Source: Pseudomonas wadenswilerensis (GTDB taxonomy: Bacteria > Pseudomonadota > Gammaproteobacteria > Pseudomonadales > Pseudomonadaceae). Taken from it: a stretch of 64,000 nt of DNA. The notes under the pieces were generated by a model, which ran no database searches, was not told the origin of the DNA, and saw only the letters and a program-made list of their open reading frames with translations. Where the stretch lies: NCBI RefSeq assembly GCF_900497695.1, contig NZ_UIDD01000005.1, forward strand, positions 1-64,000, read 5' to 3'. This document shows positions 10,980 through 21,375 of the stretch, piece by piece. The first letter of the stretch is position 1. Each line of letters opens with the position of its first letter. A program made the translations under genes and the position numbers.

Positions 10980-11702
10980 GTGGAGCAGAGCAGTCGGGTA
11001 TTGATCGTCGAGGATGACCAGCGGCTGGCCGACCTGACCCGTGAATACCTGCAGGCCAATGGCTTTGCCGTGGAAGTGGAGGGCGATGGCGCCCGGGCGG
11101 CGGCGCGGATTATTGCCGAGCAGCCGGACCTGGTGATCCTCGACCTGATGCTGCCCGGCGAGGACGGCCTGAGCATCTGCCGCAAGGTGCGCCAACAGTA
11201 CCCCGGGCCGATCCTGATGCTGACCGCGCGCAGCGACGACCTTGATCAGATCCAGGGCCTGGACCTGGGCGCCGACGACTACGTATGCAAGCCGGTGCGC
11301 CCGCGCTTGCTGCTGGCACGCATCAATGCCCTGTTGCGCCGCAGCGAGGCGCCGGCTGAGGCGCAAGCGCTGCAAGCCCTGCAGTTCGGCCCGCTGCGGG
11401 TCGACAACACCCTGCGCGAGGCCTGGCTGTACGACAGCGGTATCGAACTGACCAGCGCCGAATTCGACCTTTTATGGCTGCTGGTGAGCAACGCCGGGCG
11501 CACCTTGTCGCGCGAAGAGATCTTCACTTCCCTGCGCGGCGTCGGCTATGACGGCCAGGACCGCTCCATTGATGTGCGTATTTCGCGCATCCGTCCGAAA
11601 ATAGGCGACGACCCGGAGCACCCGCGGATGATCAAGACCATCCGCAGCAAAGGTTACCTGTTCGTCCGCGAAGCGGCCGAAGCCATGGGCCAGGTGCAAT
11701 GA
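10980..11702 (+). CDS. OmpR-family response regulator (RstA-like)
   Basis: The 240-residue protein has an N-terminal receiver domain (acidic pocket E11-D13, phosphoacceptor D55 in VILDLMLPGEDG, switch Thr in LTARS, Lys in CKPV). The C-terminal winged helix (from about 135) carries the recognition region SREEIFTSLRGVGYDGQDRSIDVRISRIRPKIG. The start is GTG behind GAGGTGAGCC. The stop overlaps the start of the cognate kinase by 4 nt. Because an FhuF-like ferric reductase is the third coupled gene, an iron- or metal-related signal is a reasonable inference. Confidence 0.92.
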   Translation: MEQSSRVLIVEDDQRLADLTREYLQANGFAVEVEGDGARAAARIIAEQPDLVILDLMLPGEDGLSICRKVRQQYPGPILMLTARSDDLDQIQGLDLGADDYVCKPVRPRLLLARINALLRRSEAPAEAQALQALQFGPLRVDNTLREAWLYDSGIELTSAEFDLLWLLVSNAGRTLSREEIFTSLRGVGYDGQDRSIDVRISRIRPKIGDDPEHPRMIKTIRSKGYLFVREAAEAMGQVQ

Positions 11703-13315
11703 ACTCGATCTTCCTGCGCATCTATGGCGGCATGCTCGCCGCCCTGGTGCTGGTGGCGGTGCTGGGCGTGCTCAGCCTGCATCTGCTCAACGAGGTGCGC
11801 GCCGGCCAGTACCGCGAGCGCCTAGCCCACGGCACCTTTACCCTGATGGCTGACAACCTGGCGCCACTGGACGCTGTCGAGCGCAAGCGCGCCCTGCTGA
11901 TCTGGGAGCGCCTGCTGGGGATTCCGCTGGAGTTGCAGGTGCTGAGCAGCACTGCCCTCGACGGCAGCCAGCGCAGCCAGTTGCAGCGCGGCCAGGTATT
12001 GGTCGAGAAGACCGGCCCGCACGCGGCCAAGGTGCTGCGTCAGGTCGGTGACCAGGATTTGCTGCTGGTTGGCGAAGTGCAGCAGATCAGCGAGCAACTG
12101 GCCCGTGCCACTATCTACCTGTTGGCCGATGAGCTGGTGCGCTACCCGGTGGCCGAGCAGCCCCAGCGCCTGGCCGCACTCAAGCAGAGCAAGGGTTTTG
12201 GCTTCGACCTGCGCCTGCAGCGGGTCAGCCAGACCAACATGGACGAAGACCAGCGCCGACGCATCGACGAAGGCGACACGGTGATGGCCCTGGGCAAGGA
12301 CGGCAACTCGATCCGTGTGTTCGCCGGCCTGGTCGGTACGCCCTGGGTGCTGGAAATCGGCCCGCTGTACCAGATGAACCCCTATCCGCCGCAACTGCTG
12401 GTGCTGATTGCGGTGCTGGGCCTGTGCCTGATCGGCCTGATCGTCTACCTGCTGGTGCGCCAGCTGGAACGGCGCCTGTCCGGGCTTGAAGCCGCCGCAA
12501 CGCTGATTGCCCAGGGCAGCCTGGAAACCCGCGTAGCCGCCGACGACGCCGATTCGGTCGGGCGCCTGGCCGCGGCGTTCAATGGCATGGCCGAACACCT
12601 GCAGCGCTCGCTGACCATCCAGCGCGAGCTGGTGCGGGCGGTGTCCCACGAACTGCGCACGCCGGTAGCGCGCCTGCGCTTTGGCCTGGAAATGATCGCC
12701 AGCGCCAGCAATGACCAGGCCCGGGACAAGTACCTGACCGGCATGGATGGCGATATCCAGGACCTGGACAAGCTGGTCGATGAGATGCTCACCTACGCGC
12801 GCCTGGAGCAGGGCGCGCCGGCCCTGCATTTCCAGCGGGTCGACCTGGATGCCTTGCTCGACCAGGTGATCGCTGAACTGGCGCCGCTGCGCCGCGAGGT
12901 GCGGGTGCTGCGTGGCCCGTGCCAGGGCGGTGAAAAAGGCCCGGACGGGCAGGGACCGTGGGTCGAGGCCGAGCCGCGCTACCTGCACCGGGCGTTGCAA
13001 AACCTGGTCAGCAACGCCATGCGCCACGCCGAATCGCAGGTCAGCCTCAGCTATCAGTTGGGTCTGCAGCGTTGCCGGATCGATGTCGAGGACGATGGCC
13101 CCGGCGTGCCGGAAAGCGTCTGGGAGCGCATCTTCACCCCCTTCACCCGCCTCGATGACAGCCGCACCCGCGCTTCGGGCGGGCATGGCCTGGGCTTGTC
13201 GATCGTGCGGCGGATCATCTATTGGCATGGCGGGCGAGCGTCAGTGGGGCACAGCGAGCGCCTGGGCGGCGCCTGCTTCAGCCTGAACTGGCCGCGCAAT
13301 CAGGACGGCGCATGA
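11699..13315 (+). CDS. Sensor histidine kinase (RstB-like)
   Basis: The 538-residue inner-membrane kinase partners the regulator at 10980. The first membrane helix is residues 5-28, a periplasmic domain of about 200 residues follows, and the second helix (LLVLIAVLGLCLIGLIVYLLV) is near 230-250. A HAMP segment follows, then the H box VSHELRTPVARLRFG, the N box LQNLVSNAMRHA, and the G boxes DDGPGVP and GGHGLGLSIV. It is translationally coupled on both sides (ATGA overlaps with the regulator and the FhuF-like gene). The sensed signal is unknown. Confidence 0.92.
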   Translation: MNSIFLRIYGGMLAALVLVAVLGVLSLHLLNEVRAGQYRERLAHGTFTLMADNLAPLDAVERKRALLIWERLLGIPLELQVLSSTALDGSQRSQLQRGQVLVEKTGPHAAKVLRQVGDQDLLLVGEVQQISEQLARATIYLLADELVRYPVAEQPQRLAALKQSKGFGFDLRLQRVSQTNMDEDQRRRIDEGDTVMALGKDGNSIRVFAGLVGTPWVLEIGPLYQMNPYPPQLLVLIAVLGLCLIGLIVYLLVRQLERRLSGLEAAATLIAQGSLETRVAADDADSVGRLAAAFNGMAEHLQRSLTIQRELVRAVSHELRTPVARLRFGLEMIASASNDQARDKYLTGMDGDIQDLDKLVDEMLTYARLEQGAPALHFQRVDLDALLDQVIAELAPLRREVRVLRGPCQGGEKGPDGQGPWVEAEPRYLHRALQNLVSNAMRHAESQVSLSYQLGLQRCRIDVEDDGPGVPESVWERIFTPFTRLDDSRTRASGGHGLGLSIVRRIIYWHGGRASVGHSERLGGACFSLNWPRNQDGA

Positions 13316-13848
13316 GTTCGCCGATTGCCCTGCAGGCTTTGCTCGACCAAGCACGGTTCGACCCTCTGCTGCTGGCGCTTTATGGCCCCCAGTTGATGCC
13401 TGCGCAACGGCCGGTGCTGGTGTCGCAGTGGTCGAAGTATTACTTCGCACTGGTCTGGCGGATGTTGGGCGAGGGCGAACCCTTGTCGGCTTTCAGCGAT
13501 ACCGCGGTGCAGGTGGATGCGCGCGGTTTGCCGGTCACGCTGGTCACCGAAGCAACACCGTGCCAGGACCTGTTCGCTGAGCATCTGCAACCGTTGGTTG
13601 TGCGCCTGGCCGAGCTGGGACCGGTTTCGATGGCGGTGTTGTGGGGCAATGCCGGCGATTGCCTGGATCAGGCGCTGCAAGGCAGGGGGGACAGCTCAGG
13701 ATTGCAGGTGCTGCTGCAAACGCCCGGCAGCCCCTTGTATGCCGCTGTCAGCCAGGATGCTGCGGGCCGGCGTCGGCGGCGTACCTGCTGCCTGAGTTAC
13801 AAGGTCGACTGGGTCGGGCATTGCGAGCACTGCCCGCTACTGCCCTGA
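13312..13848 (+). CDS. FhuF-like siderophore-iron ferric reductase
   Basis: The 178-residue protein ends in CCLSYKVDWVGHCEHCP, matching the C-C-x10-C-x2-C motif that binds the [2Fe-2S] cluster of the FhuF ferric-siderophore reductase family. The N-terminal part has the family feature SQWSKYYFALVW. Such proteins reduce ferric siderophore in the cytoplasm to release iron. It is shorter than E. coli FhuF (262 residues) but within the pseudomonad range as I recall it. The start ATG overlaps the kinase stop, so it is the third gene of the operon. It converges on the phosphopantetheinyl transferase with a 3-nt gap. Confidence 0.82.
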   Translation: MSSPIALQALLDQARFDPLLLALYGPQLMPAQRPVLVSQWSKYYFALVWRMLGEGEPLSAFSDTAVQVDARGLPVTLVTEATPCQDLFAEHLQPLVVRLAELGPVSMAVLWGNAGDCLDQALQGRGDSSGLQVLLQTPGSPLYAAVSQDAAGRRRRRTCCLSYKVDWVGHCEHCPLLP

Positions 13849-13851
13849 AGC

Positions 13852-14553
13852 TCAGACGCTGACCAGGCTCAACAGTTGATCATCCTGCAGGCAGAACTGC
13901 CCTTCCAGCTCGCGGCCGTGGTGCCACTGCGCCGACAGGTCGGTCAGCAGACGCAAGCGCGCATGGCCGTCGGCGGACCACTCCAGCACTTCGGCGTGCT
14001 CGAAATAGAAGCGCTGCCTGACGATCGGATAGAGCGCCTTGAACAGGCTTTCTTTCAGCGAGAAGGTCAGGGTCACGCTCAGGCCCACCTGGCTGGGGTT
14101 CATGCGCTGCATTTCGGCTTCGGTGAGAATCTCCCGGGCCAGGCGCTCGGCGCGTTCGTCGCTGAGCAGGCTTTCCTGATCCAGGCCCAGGCCCTGGCAA
14201 TCGCTGTTGCGCGCCACCACCGCGGCGGCCCAGCCTTTGCCGTGGGTGATCGAGCCACTGATACCGGCCGGCCAGATGGGGGCGCGGTCTTCGTCAGTGC
14301 CCGGGACATAGTCGCGGCCATCGAGCTGCATCAAGGCCGCGCGGGCGCACACCCGGCCAGCCAGGTACTCGGCCTGGCGCTTGGCCACCGAGCGTTGCAG
14401 GCTGGCGGTCTGTTCGATACCGGCGCGGCTGAAGTCGTCGCTGGCGAGCAGGGCCGGGTCGAACGGGCAACTGACCAGAATCGCGCCGGGGACCGGACGC
14501 GGCAGGGGCCAGTGGTGCAGGAGCGGGGCGCAGCAGGTGGGCAGTCGATTCAT
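13852..14553 (-). CDS. pcpS: 4'-phosphopantetheinyl transferase
   Basis: The 233-residue enzyme transfers the phosphopantetheine arm from CoA to carrier proteins. P. aeruginosa PcpS is the single such enzyme for both fatty-acid and siderophore synthesis. Sfp/EntD-type signatures are present: AKRQAEYLAGRVCARAAL (about 54-71), SGSITHGKGWAAA, the Mg-binding GLGLDQESLLSDE, and FSLKESLFKALYP. The start at MNRLPTCCAP was chosen because the known PcpS N-terminus aligns there; the ribosome-binding site is weak. The low GC of a recently acquired gene is not seen. Confidence 0.93.
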   Translation of the reverse strand: MNRLPTCCAPLLHHWPLPRPVPGAILVSCPFDPALLASDDFSRAGIEQTASLQRSVAKRQAEYLAGRVCARAALMQLDGRDYVPGTDEDRAPIWPAGISGSITHGKGWAAAVVARNSDCQGLGLDQESLLSDERAERLAREILTEAEMQRMNPSQVGLSVTLTFSLKESLFKALYPIVRQRFYFEHAEVLEWSADGHARLRLLTDLSAQWHHGRELEGQFCLQDDQLLSLVSV

Positions 14554-14611
14554 GGCCGCTATTGTGCCGTGGTGCGGGAGGGCTGACCAGATACCTTGCA
14601 CGGGCCGTTCT

Positions 14612-14716
14612 TGTGGGAGCTGGCTTGCCAGCGATCGAGCGCAACGCGCTCGCGATTCAGGCAGTGCATTCTGCGTCGATTGCACCGGCCACATCGCTGG
14701 CAAGCCAGCTCCCACA
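14612..14716. repeat. Inverted REP pair
   Basis: GTGGGAGCTGGCTTGCCAGC (from 14613) and its inverted copy GCTGGCAAGCCAGCTCCCAC (ending 14715) flank about 57 nt of spacer. It separates pcpS from the dienelactone hydrolase gene. This is the usual two-REP arrangement in pseudomonads. Confidence 0.9.
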
Positions 14717-14737
14717 GAGTGCTTCACCGTGTTCGGT

Positions 14738-15529
14738 TTACTTGAAGATCTTCTTGAAGAACGCCTGCAGATCCGCCCACGAGCTTTCATCTGCGGCCTT
14801 GTTATAGCCAATATCCGGTCCGCCATGCCCGCCATGGCTCAGGCGGTCGGCATCCGGATTGGTAAAACCATGCCTGGCTCCGGGAATACTGACGAACTCA
14901 TAGCTCGCCCCGGACGCGTCCATTTCTTCCTTGAATTTCTCCACCTGCTCCGGCGTCACCATGCTGTCTTTGGCGCCGTGCTCGACCAGCACCTTGGCTT
15001 TGACGCTGCCCGGCGTCGCCGGCGTGTTGGTCACCAGCGCACCATGGAAACTGGCCACACCGGCCAGCGCTTCGCCGCGGCGCGCGGCGTCGAGCACCAC
15101 CTTGCCGCCGAAGCAGTAGCCGATGGCGGCGATCTGCGTGGTATCGGTCTGCGGCTGAATCTTCAGCAGCTCAACCCCGGCATCAAAGCGCTCGGCCGCC
15201 GCATCCGGGTCTTTAAGCGCGGCGGCCATGAAGGCCTGGGCATCGGCCGGGTGCTCGGTGGTCTTGCCGTCACCATACATGTCGATGGCCAGGGCGCTGT
15301 AGCCAAGCCCGGCAAGGTCGCGGGCGCGGCGCTTGGCATAGTCGTTGAGCCCCCACCATTCATGCACCACCACCACGCCCGGGCGCTTGCCCTCGGCGGC
15401 GTCGTCGTAGGCGTAGTAGCCGACCAGGCGCTTGCCGTCGGCGTCCTGGTAGGGGATCTCACGGGTTTGCACCGCCGCCTGGGCCAGGCTGGCGGCACCG
15501 ATCAGGGCCAGAGCGAGCAGACAACGCAT
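14738..15529 (-). CDS. Exported dienelactone hydrolase family protein
   Basis: The 263-residue alpha/beta hydrolase starts at MRCLLALALIG behind AAGGAGT. Residues 1-19 form a signal peptide with an A-Q-A cleavage site, so it should act in the periplasm. The nucleophile motif IGYCFGG has Cys instead of Ser, as in dienelactone hydrolases. VVVVHEWWGLNDY carries the conserved Glu, and PGARHGF carries the catalytic His. The natural substrate is unknown, since no aromatic degradation genes are nearby. It is divergent from oprH. Confidence 0.9.
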   Translation of the reverse strand: MRCLLALALIGAASLAQAAVQTREIPYQDADGKRLVGYYAYDDAAEGKRPGVVVVHEWWGLNDYAKRRARDLAGLGYSALAIDMYGDGKTTEHPADAQAFMAAALKDPDAAAERFDAGVELLKIQPQTDTTQIAAIGYCFGGKVVLDAARRGEALAGVASFHGALVTNTPATPGSVKAKVLVEHGAKDSMVTPEQVEKFKEEMDASGASYEFVSIPGARHGFTNPDADRLSHGGHGGPDIGYNKAADESSWADLQAFFKKIFK

Positions 15530-15573
15530 GGTCGTACTCCTTACTTGCAGTCGGTTTTGCACTCAGTGCAGCT

Positions 15574-15612
15574 GTTCAGCCGAGGTTCAGCCTGGGTTCA
15601 GCGGCGGTTCAG
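15574..15612 (+). promoter_or_regulatory. Four phased PhoP half-sites upstream of oprH
   Basis: GTTCAG occurs at 15574, 15585, 15596 and 15607, exactly 11 bp apart, which places all four on one helix face. Each adjacent pair has the 6-5-6 layout of a PhoP box. A possible -10 (TACTCT, 15624-15629) lies 11 bp after the last copy. PhoP is encoded downstream, so autoregulation of oprH-phoPQ by low Mg2+ is expected, as in P. aeruginosa. Confidence 0.85.
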
Positions 15613-15671
15613 GACGGCTTGCTTACTCTAGCTTCCACACCAACACAGTGCATCACCTGGAGTACCACACG

Positions 15672-16274
15672 ATGAAAAAGCTCAACACCCTGCTGCTCAC
15701 CGTTGCTTTCCTTGGCGCCAGCGCCGCCGCCCAGGCCGCTGACACCACCTTCGCCGGCGTCACCTATGGTCAGACCAGCGACAAGATGAAAAAGTCCGGC
15801 CTGCTGACCCGCAACACTGATCACCTGAACACCGACGGCATCATCAGCAAGGACAGCACCTACGGCATCCGCGTCGGCCAGATGAACGACCAGGGCCGCT
15901 ACTACCTCACCTACGACAACGTCTCCAACGACCACAGCGGCCTGAAAGTGCGCCAGGAAAACCTGCTGGGCAGCTACGACCTGTTCTACCCGCTGGGCAG
16001 CACCACCAAGCTGTTCGGTGGCGCCAGCGCCGGCCTGACCAAGATGAGCATGGAGTCCTCCGGCTACAGCCGCGACACCGACACCGGCTACGCCATCGGC
16101 CTGCAAGCCGGCGTGTTGCAGCAAGTCAGCGACAATGCCTCGGTGGAACTGGGCTACCGTTACCTGCGCAGCAACGCCAGCACCGAGCTGTCCGAACATG
16201 ATGGTCCGAAAGTCGGCAGCCTGCGCCTGAACAGCAGCGCCCAGACCTACCTGTCGGCCAACTACGCGTTCTAA
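15672..16274 (+). CDS. oprH: Outer membrane protein H1 (OprH)
   Basis: The 200-residue protein has a signal peptide (MKKLNTLLLTVAFLGASAAAQA) and a small beta-barrel with alternating aromatic residues, ending in LSANYAF, whose C-terminal Phe is typical of outer-membrane barrels. OprH stabilises the LPS layer by binding phosphates where divalent cations normally sit, which gives resistance to polycationic antibiotics when Mg2+ is low. It is the first gene of oprH-phoP-phoQ, behind four PhoP half-sites. The start was set by the signal peptide; the open frame upstream covers the promoter. Confidence 0.96.
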   Translation: MKKLNTLLLTVAFLGASAAAQAADTTFAGVTYGQTSDKMKKSGLLTRNTDHLNTDGIISKDSTYGIRVGQMNDQGRYYLTYDNVSNDHSGLKVRQENLLGSYDLFYPLGSTTKLFGGASAGLTKMSMESSGYSRDTDTGYAIGLQAGVLQQVSDNASVELGYRYLRSNASTELSEHDGPKVGSLRLNSSAQTYLSANYAF

Positions 16275-16389
16275 GTCGCCTGGCGATGTCCGAACCGGCC
16301 TGCATGCGCACGGCCGGTTCGCTGTTATTCTGCATTCGGTCTACAAAACTGACTGGCCAATGAAGGCCGGCACGGGTCTGGAGGAGCGT

Positions 16390-17067
16390 ATGAAACTGCT
16401 GGTGGTCGAGGATGAAGCACTTTTGCGTCATCACTTGTACAGCCGCTTGACGGAAAGCGGGCATGTGGTCGAAGCGGTGGCCAATGCCGAGGAGGCCCTG
16501 TACCAGGCCGAGCAGTTCAATCATGACCTGGCGGTGATCGACCTGGGCCTGCCGGGCATGAGCGGGCTCGACCTGATCCGCCAGTTGCGGTCCCAGGGCA
16601 AGAGCTTCCCGATCCTGATCCTCACCGCCCGCGGCAACTGGCAGGACAAGGTCGAAGGCCTGGCCGCCGGCGCCGACGATTATGTGGTCAAACCCTTCCA
16701 GTTCGAAGAGCTCGAAGCCCGCCTCAACGCCTTGCTGCGCCGCTCCAGCGGCTTTACCCAGTCGACCATCGCCGCAGGCCCCCTGGTGCTTGACCTCAAT
16801 CGCAAGCAGGCAACCCTCGACGAACAGCCCCTGGCGCTGACCGCCTATGAATACCGCATCCTCGAATACCTGATGCGTCATCACCAGCAGGTGGTGGCCA
16901 AGGACCGCTTGATGGAGCAGCTGTATCCGGACGATGACGAGCGCGATCCGAACGTCATCGAGGTGCTGGTCGGCCGTTTGCGGCGCAAGCTTGAGGGCAG
17001 CAACGGCTTCAAGCCGATCGATACCGTGCGTGGCCTGGGCTACCTGTTCACCGAGCGTTGCCGATGA
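16390..17067 (+). CDS. phoP: Two-component response regulator PhoP
   Basis: The 225-residue OmpR-type regulator has receiver acidic residues E7, D8, the phosphoacceptor D51 (VIDLGLPGMSG), T in LTARG and K in VKPF. The DNA-binding winged helix spans about 125-222 (LTAYEYRILEYLMRHHQQVV, NVIEVLVGRLRRKLEG). It activates oprH and LPS-modification genes in response to low Mg2+. GGAGCGT precedes the ATG. The gene lies 115 nt after oprH and overlaps phoQ by 4 nt. Confidence 0.96.
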   Translation: MKLLVVEDEALLRHHLYSRLTESGHVVEAVANAEEALYQAEQFNHDLAVIDLGLPGMSGLDLIRQLRSQGKSFPILILTARGNWQDKVEGLAAGADDYVVKPFQFEELEARLNALLRRSSGFTQSTIAAGPLVLDLNRKQATLDEQPLALTAYEYRILEYLMRHHQQVVAKDRLMEQLYPDDDERDPNVIEVLVGRLRRKLEGSNGFKPIDTVRGLGYLFTERCR

Positions 17068-18419
17068 TCCGTTCGCTACGCCTGCGTCTGATGCTGGCGG
17101 CCGCGGTGCTGGCGCTGCTGTTCATGCTCGGCTTGCTGCCGGCCTTGCAGAAGGCCTTCAGCCTGGCCTTGCAGGAGTCGATCGAGCAGCGCCTGGCGTC
17201 GGACGTCACCACGTTGATTTCCGCCGCGCGCATCGAGGGCGGCAACCTGCAGATGCCGGTGCTGTTGCCCGACGAGAAATTCAACCTGCCCGACAGCCGC
17301 CTGCTCGGCTACATCTACGACCGCCAGGGCAACCTGGTGTGGCGCTCTCGGGCCACGGCGGACGAGAACATCAACTACACCCCGCGTTACGACGGCCGTG
17401 GCAACGAATTCGCGCGAATTCGCCAGGACGATGGCGAGGAGTTCTTCGTCTATGACGTCGAGGTCAAGCTGCTCGGCGGCAAGACCGCCGCCTTCAGCAT
17501 CGTTGCCCTGCAGCCGCTGCGCGAATACCAGCACACCCTCGATGGCCTGCGTGAGAAGCTCTACCTGGGCTTTGGCGCAGCGTTGCTGGCTTTGCTGGTG
17601 CTGCTCTGGGCCGGTCTGACCTGGGGCCTGCGTTCACTGCGGCAGATGAGCCGCGAACTCGATGATGTCGAATCCGGTGCCCGCGAAGGCCTGAGCGGCG
17701 AGCATCCGCGTGAACTGCTGCGCCTGACCGACTCGCTCAACCGCCTGCTGCGCAGCGAGCGTGAGCAGCGCCGGCGCTACCGCGATTCGCTGGGCGATCT
17801 GGCCCACAGCCTGAAAACCCCGCTGACCGTGCTCCAGGGGGTCAGCGAAAGCATGGCCCAGCGCCGCGAAGACCGTGAACAGGCGCGGGTGCTGCAAAGC
17901 CAGATCGAACGCATGAGCCAGCAGATCGACTATCAGCTGCAACGCGCCAGCCTGCGCAAGAGCGGCCTGGTGCGCCACCAGGTGCAGTTGCGGCCGTTGC
18001 TCGACAGCCTGTGCAGCACCCTGGCCAAGGTCTATCGCGACAAACACGTGCACATCAGTGTGGATGTGCCGGCGAATGCGATGGTGCCGGTGGAGCAGGG
18101 CGCCTTGCTCGAACTGCTTGGCAACCTGCTGGAAAACGCCTACCGCCTGTGCCTGAACCAGGTGCGCATCAGTCTGCAGGCGGGCGAAACGCAGGTGGTG
18201 CTGTGTATCGAGGACGACGGCCCGGGTGTGCCGCCCGATCAGCGCGAGCGCATCCTGCAGCGTGGCGAGCGTCTCGACCGGCAGAACCCGGGGCAGGGCA
18301 TTGGCTTGGCGGTGGTCAAGGACATCATCGAAAGCTACGACGCGACCTTGACCCTCGATGACTCGCCACTGGGCGGTGCTGCCTTTCGCATTCGCTTCGA
18401 GTTGGAAAGAAATACCTAG
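17064..18419 (+). CDS. phoQ: Sensor histidine kinase PhoQ
   Basis: The 451-residue inner-membrane kinase has transmembrane helices near 9-31 and 170-192, with an acidic periplasmic sensor domain between them that in the family binds divalent cations. HAMP follows, then the H box GDLAHSLKTPLTVLQG (Lys-Thr-Pro, typical of PhoQ), the N box LLGNLLENAYRLC and the G boxes EDDGPGVP and GQGIGLAV. The start ATG overlaps the phoP stop (ATGA); an in-frame TTG 6 nt earlier is less likely. It phosphorylates PhoP. Confidence 0.95.
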   Translation: MIRSLRLRLMLAAAVLALLFMLGLLPALQKAFSLALQESIEQRLASDVTTLISAARIEGGNLQMPVLLPDEKFNLPDSRLLGYIYDRQGNLVWRSRATADENINYTPRYDGRGNEFARIRQDDGEEFFVYDVEVKLLGGKTAAFSIVALQPLREYQHTLDGLREKLYLGFGAALLALLVLLWAGLTWGLRSLRQMSRELDDVESGAREGLSGEHPRELLRLTDSLNRLLRSEREQRRRYRDSLGDLAHSLKTPLTVLQGVSESMAQRREDREQARVLQSQIERMSQQIDYQLQRASLRKSGLVRHQVQLRPLLDSLCSTLAKVYRDKHVHISVDVPANAMVPVEQGALLELLGNLLENAYRLCLNQVRISLQAGETQVVLCIEDDGPGVPPDQRERILQRGERLDRQNPGQGIGLAVVKDIIESYDATLTLDDSPLGGAAFRIRFELERNT

Positions 18420-18447
18420 GCGGATTACCGCCATCATTGTCGGATTC

Positions 18448-20013
<1,566 letters not shown>

Positions 20014-20032
20014 CAGGCAGGCTGCGTAACGC

Positions 20033-20061
20033 AAAAAGCCCATCTTCGGATGGGCTTTTTT
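20033..20061 (+). terminator. dctA terminator
   Basis: AAAAAGCCCATC / GATGGGCTTTTTT, a hairpin with a TTCG loop and a T run, 20 nt after the dctA stop. Confidence 0.95.
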
Positions 20062-20081
20062 GTGTCTGCGGGGGGGCTTCG

Positions 20082-20135
20082 TCGCGGGGCAAGCCCGCTC
20101 CTACAGATGGGGTGGGAGCGGGCTTGCCCCGCGAT
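20082..20135. repeat. Inverted REP pair
   Basis: TCGCGGGGCAAGCCCGCTCC and the inverted GGAGCGGGCTTGCCCCGCGA are separated by about 12 nt between convergent dctA and sprT genes. Confidence 0.9.
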
Positions 20136-20139
20136 GCTT

Positions 20140-20634
20140 TTACTCCACCCGGGTCTCGCCGCTATACACCAGGGTATTGCGGCAGCGCCGGCACAGGTAC
20201 CGCCGCCCCTGGCGCACCAGGCTGTGGCGTTGGGCCGAAAACGGGAAGTCGCTGCCGGCACAGGGGCAGCGGTAGATATAGCGGGTCACCGTGCGGCGCT
20301 TGACCGCGTAGTTGTGGCAACGGTGCGGCGGCAGCTCGTACACGCCGCGCATGATCAATTGCCATTCCTCGCCATGGGGCTGGATGCGGTCGCCAAACAG
20401 CTGGTGCGCAACCAGGTGGGCGACCTCGTGGGGCACCGTCTGTTTGAGGAAGTCGTCGCTGTTCTCGCGGTACAGCTGCAGGTTGAAGCGCAGCAGGTTC
20501 TCGTGCAGGTGCGCGACGCCGGCCTTCTGTCCGCGCAGCTTGAAGCTGACTTCGGGGCGCGGGAAGGGGCGTTTGAAAAAGGTTTCGGCTTGCTGGTAAC
20601 AGGTTTCGACGCGGGATTTGAGCAGTTCGGGCAT
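20140..20634 (-). CDS. sprT: SprT family zinc metalloprotease-like protein
   Basis: The 164-residue protein has the zincin motif HEVAHLVAH (about residues 70-78) and a C-terminal zinc ribbon (two Cys in YRCPCAGS and two in YLCRRCRN). SprT-like proteins are related to the Spartan DNA-protein crosslink proteases; the bacterial role is poorly defined. The start at MPELLKSRVETCYQ, behind AGGAGTG, is preferred over the longer frame. The gene ends just past a REP pair. Confidence 0.9.
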   Translation of the reverse strand: MPELLKSRVETCYQQAETFFKRPFPRPEVSFKLRGQKAGVAHLHENLLRFNLQLYRENSDDFLKQTVPHEVAHLVAHQLFGDRIQPHGEEWQLIMRGVYELPPHRCHNYAVKRRTVTRYIYRCPCAGSDFPFSAQRHSLVRQGRRYLCRRCRNTLVYSGETRVE

Positions 20635-20709
20635 ATCGGGGAACACTCCTGGCCGATAATTATGCCGCAACCGCGGCGGCGCTGCCGAGCCACCTGTCAG
20701 CGCACAGCA

Positions 20710-20733
20710 TCAGGCCGCCTTGCGGCGGCCTGA
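20710..20733. terminator. Stem-loop after YIP1 gene
   Basis: TCAGGCCGCC / GGCGGCCTGA hairpin with a short loop, downstream of the YIP1-family gene on the minus strand. It has no T run, so it is a weak terminator candidate. Confidence 0.4.
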
Positions 20734-20775
20734 AGGTTGTTGCACCTATGTTGCCGTTGATTCTAATGGTTTGGG

Positions 20776-21375
20776 TTAGTTGGTGTAGACGGGCCCCACG
20801 CCCAGTCCCCAGACAATCACGGTAAAGGCCATGATGGCGACCAGCACCACCAGCCCTACCGCCAGTACCGAACTCGAGAACAGAAAGCCCTCATCGGAAG
20901 GAATGTTCATGAAAGTCGGCAGGCCGACATACAGCAGATAAACCGTGTAGCACACCGCGGCGGTGCCGACGATCATGCCCAGCCACAGGTGCGGGTACAG
21001 CGCCGCCAGGCCGCCAATGAACAGCGGCGTTGCGGTGTAGGTGGCAAAGGCAATGCAGCGCGCCAGGCTGGGGTTGGCGTCGTAGGTGCGGGCCATCCAG
21101 TGGATGAACGCGCCCATCACCGCCACGCCGCCGAGCATGGCCAGGTAGGACATGATGGTCATCCACAGTGCGCTTTCCTGGGTCAGCATGACCGGGGCGC
21201 GATCGCCAATGACCCAGCCGACCTGGGTGGTACCGATAAACGCCGAGATCGCCGGGATCGCGGCGAGGATCAGCGTGTGGGTCAGGTACATGTGGCTGAT
21301 GCTTTCTTCTTCACCGCGTATTTCTTTCCATTCCTGATCGGGATGGGTAAATAGCCCAACAACGTGATGGATCAT
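20776..21375 (-). CDS. YIP1 family inner-membrane protein
   Basis: The 199-residue protein starts at [19 protein letters not shown] behind AAGGAG. The N-terminus ([19 protein letters not shown]) is the characteristic opening of bacterial Yip1-domain proteins, followed by about five hydrophobic helices from residue 30 on. The cellular function of the bacterial family is unknown. A hairpin lies downstream. It is divergent from ttcA, with 266 nt between the starts. Confidence 0.85.
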   Translation of the reverse strand: MIHHVVGLFTHPDQEWKEIRGEEESISHMYLTHTLILAAIPAISAFIGTTQVGWVIGDRAPVMLTQESALWMTIMSYLAMLGGVAVMGAFIHWMARTYDANPSLARCIAFATYTATPLFIGGLAALYPHLWLGMIVGTAAVCYTVYLLYVGLPTFMNIPSDEGFLFSSSVLAVGLVVLVAIMAFTVIVWGLGVGPVYTN

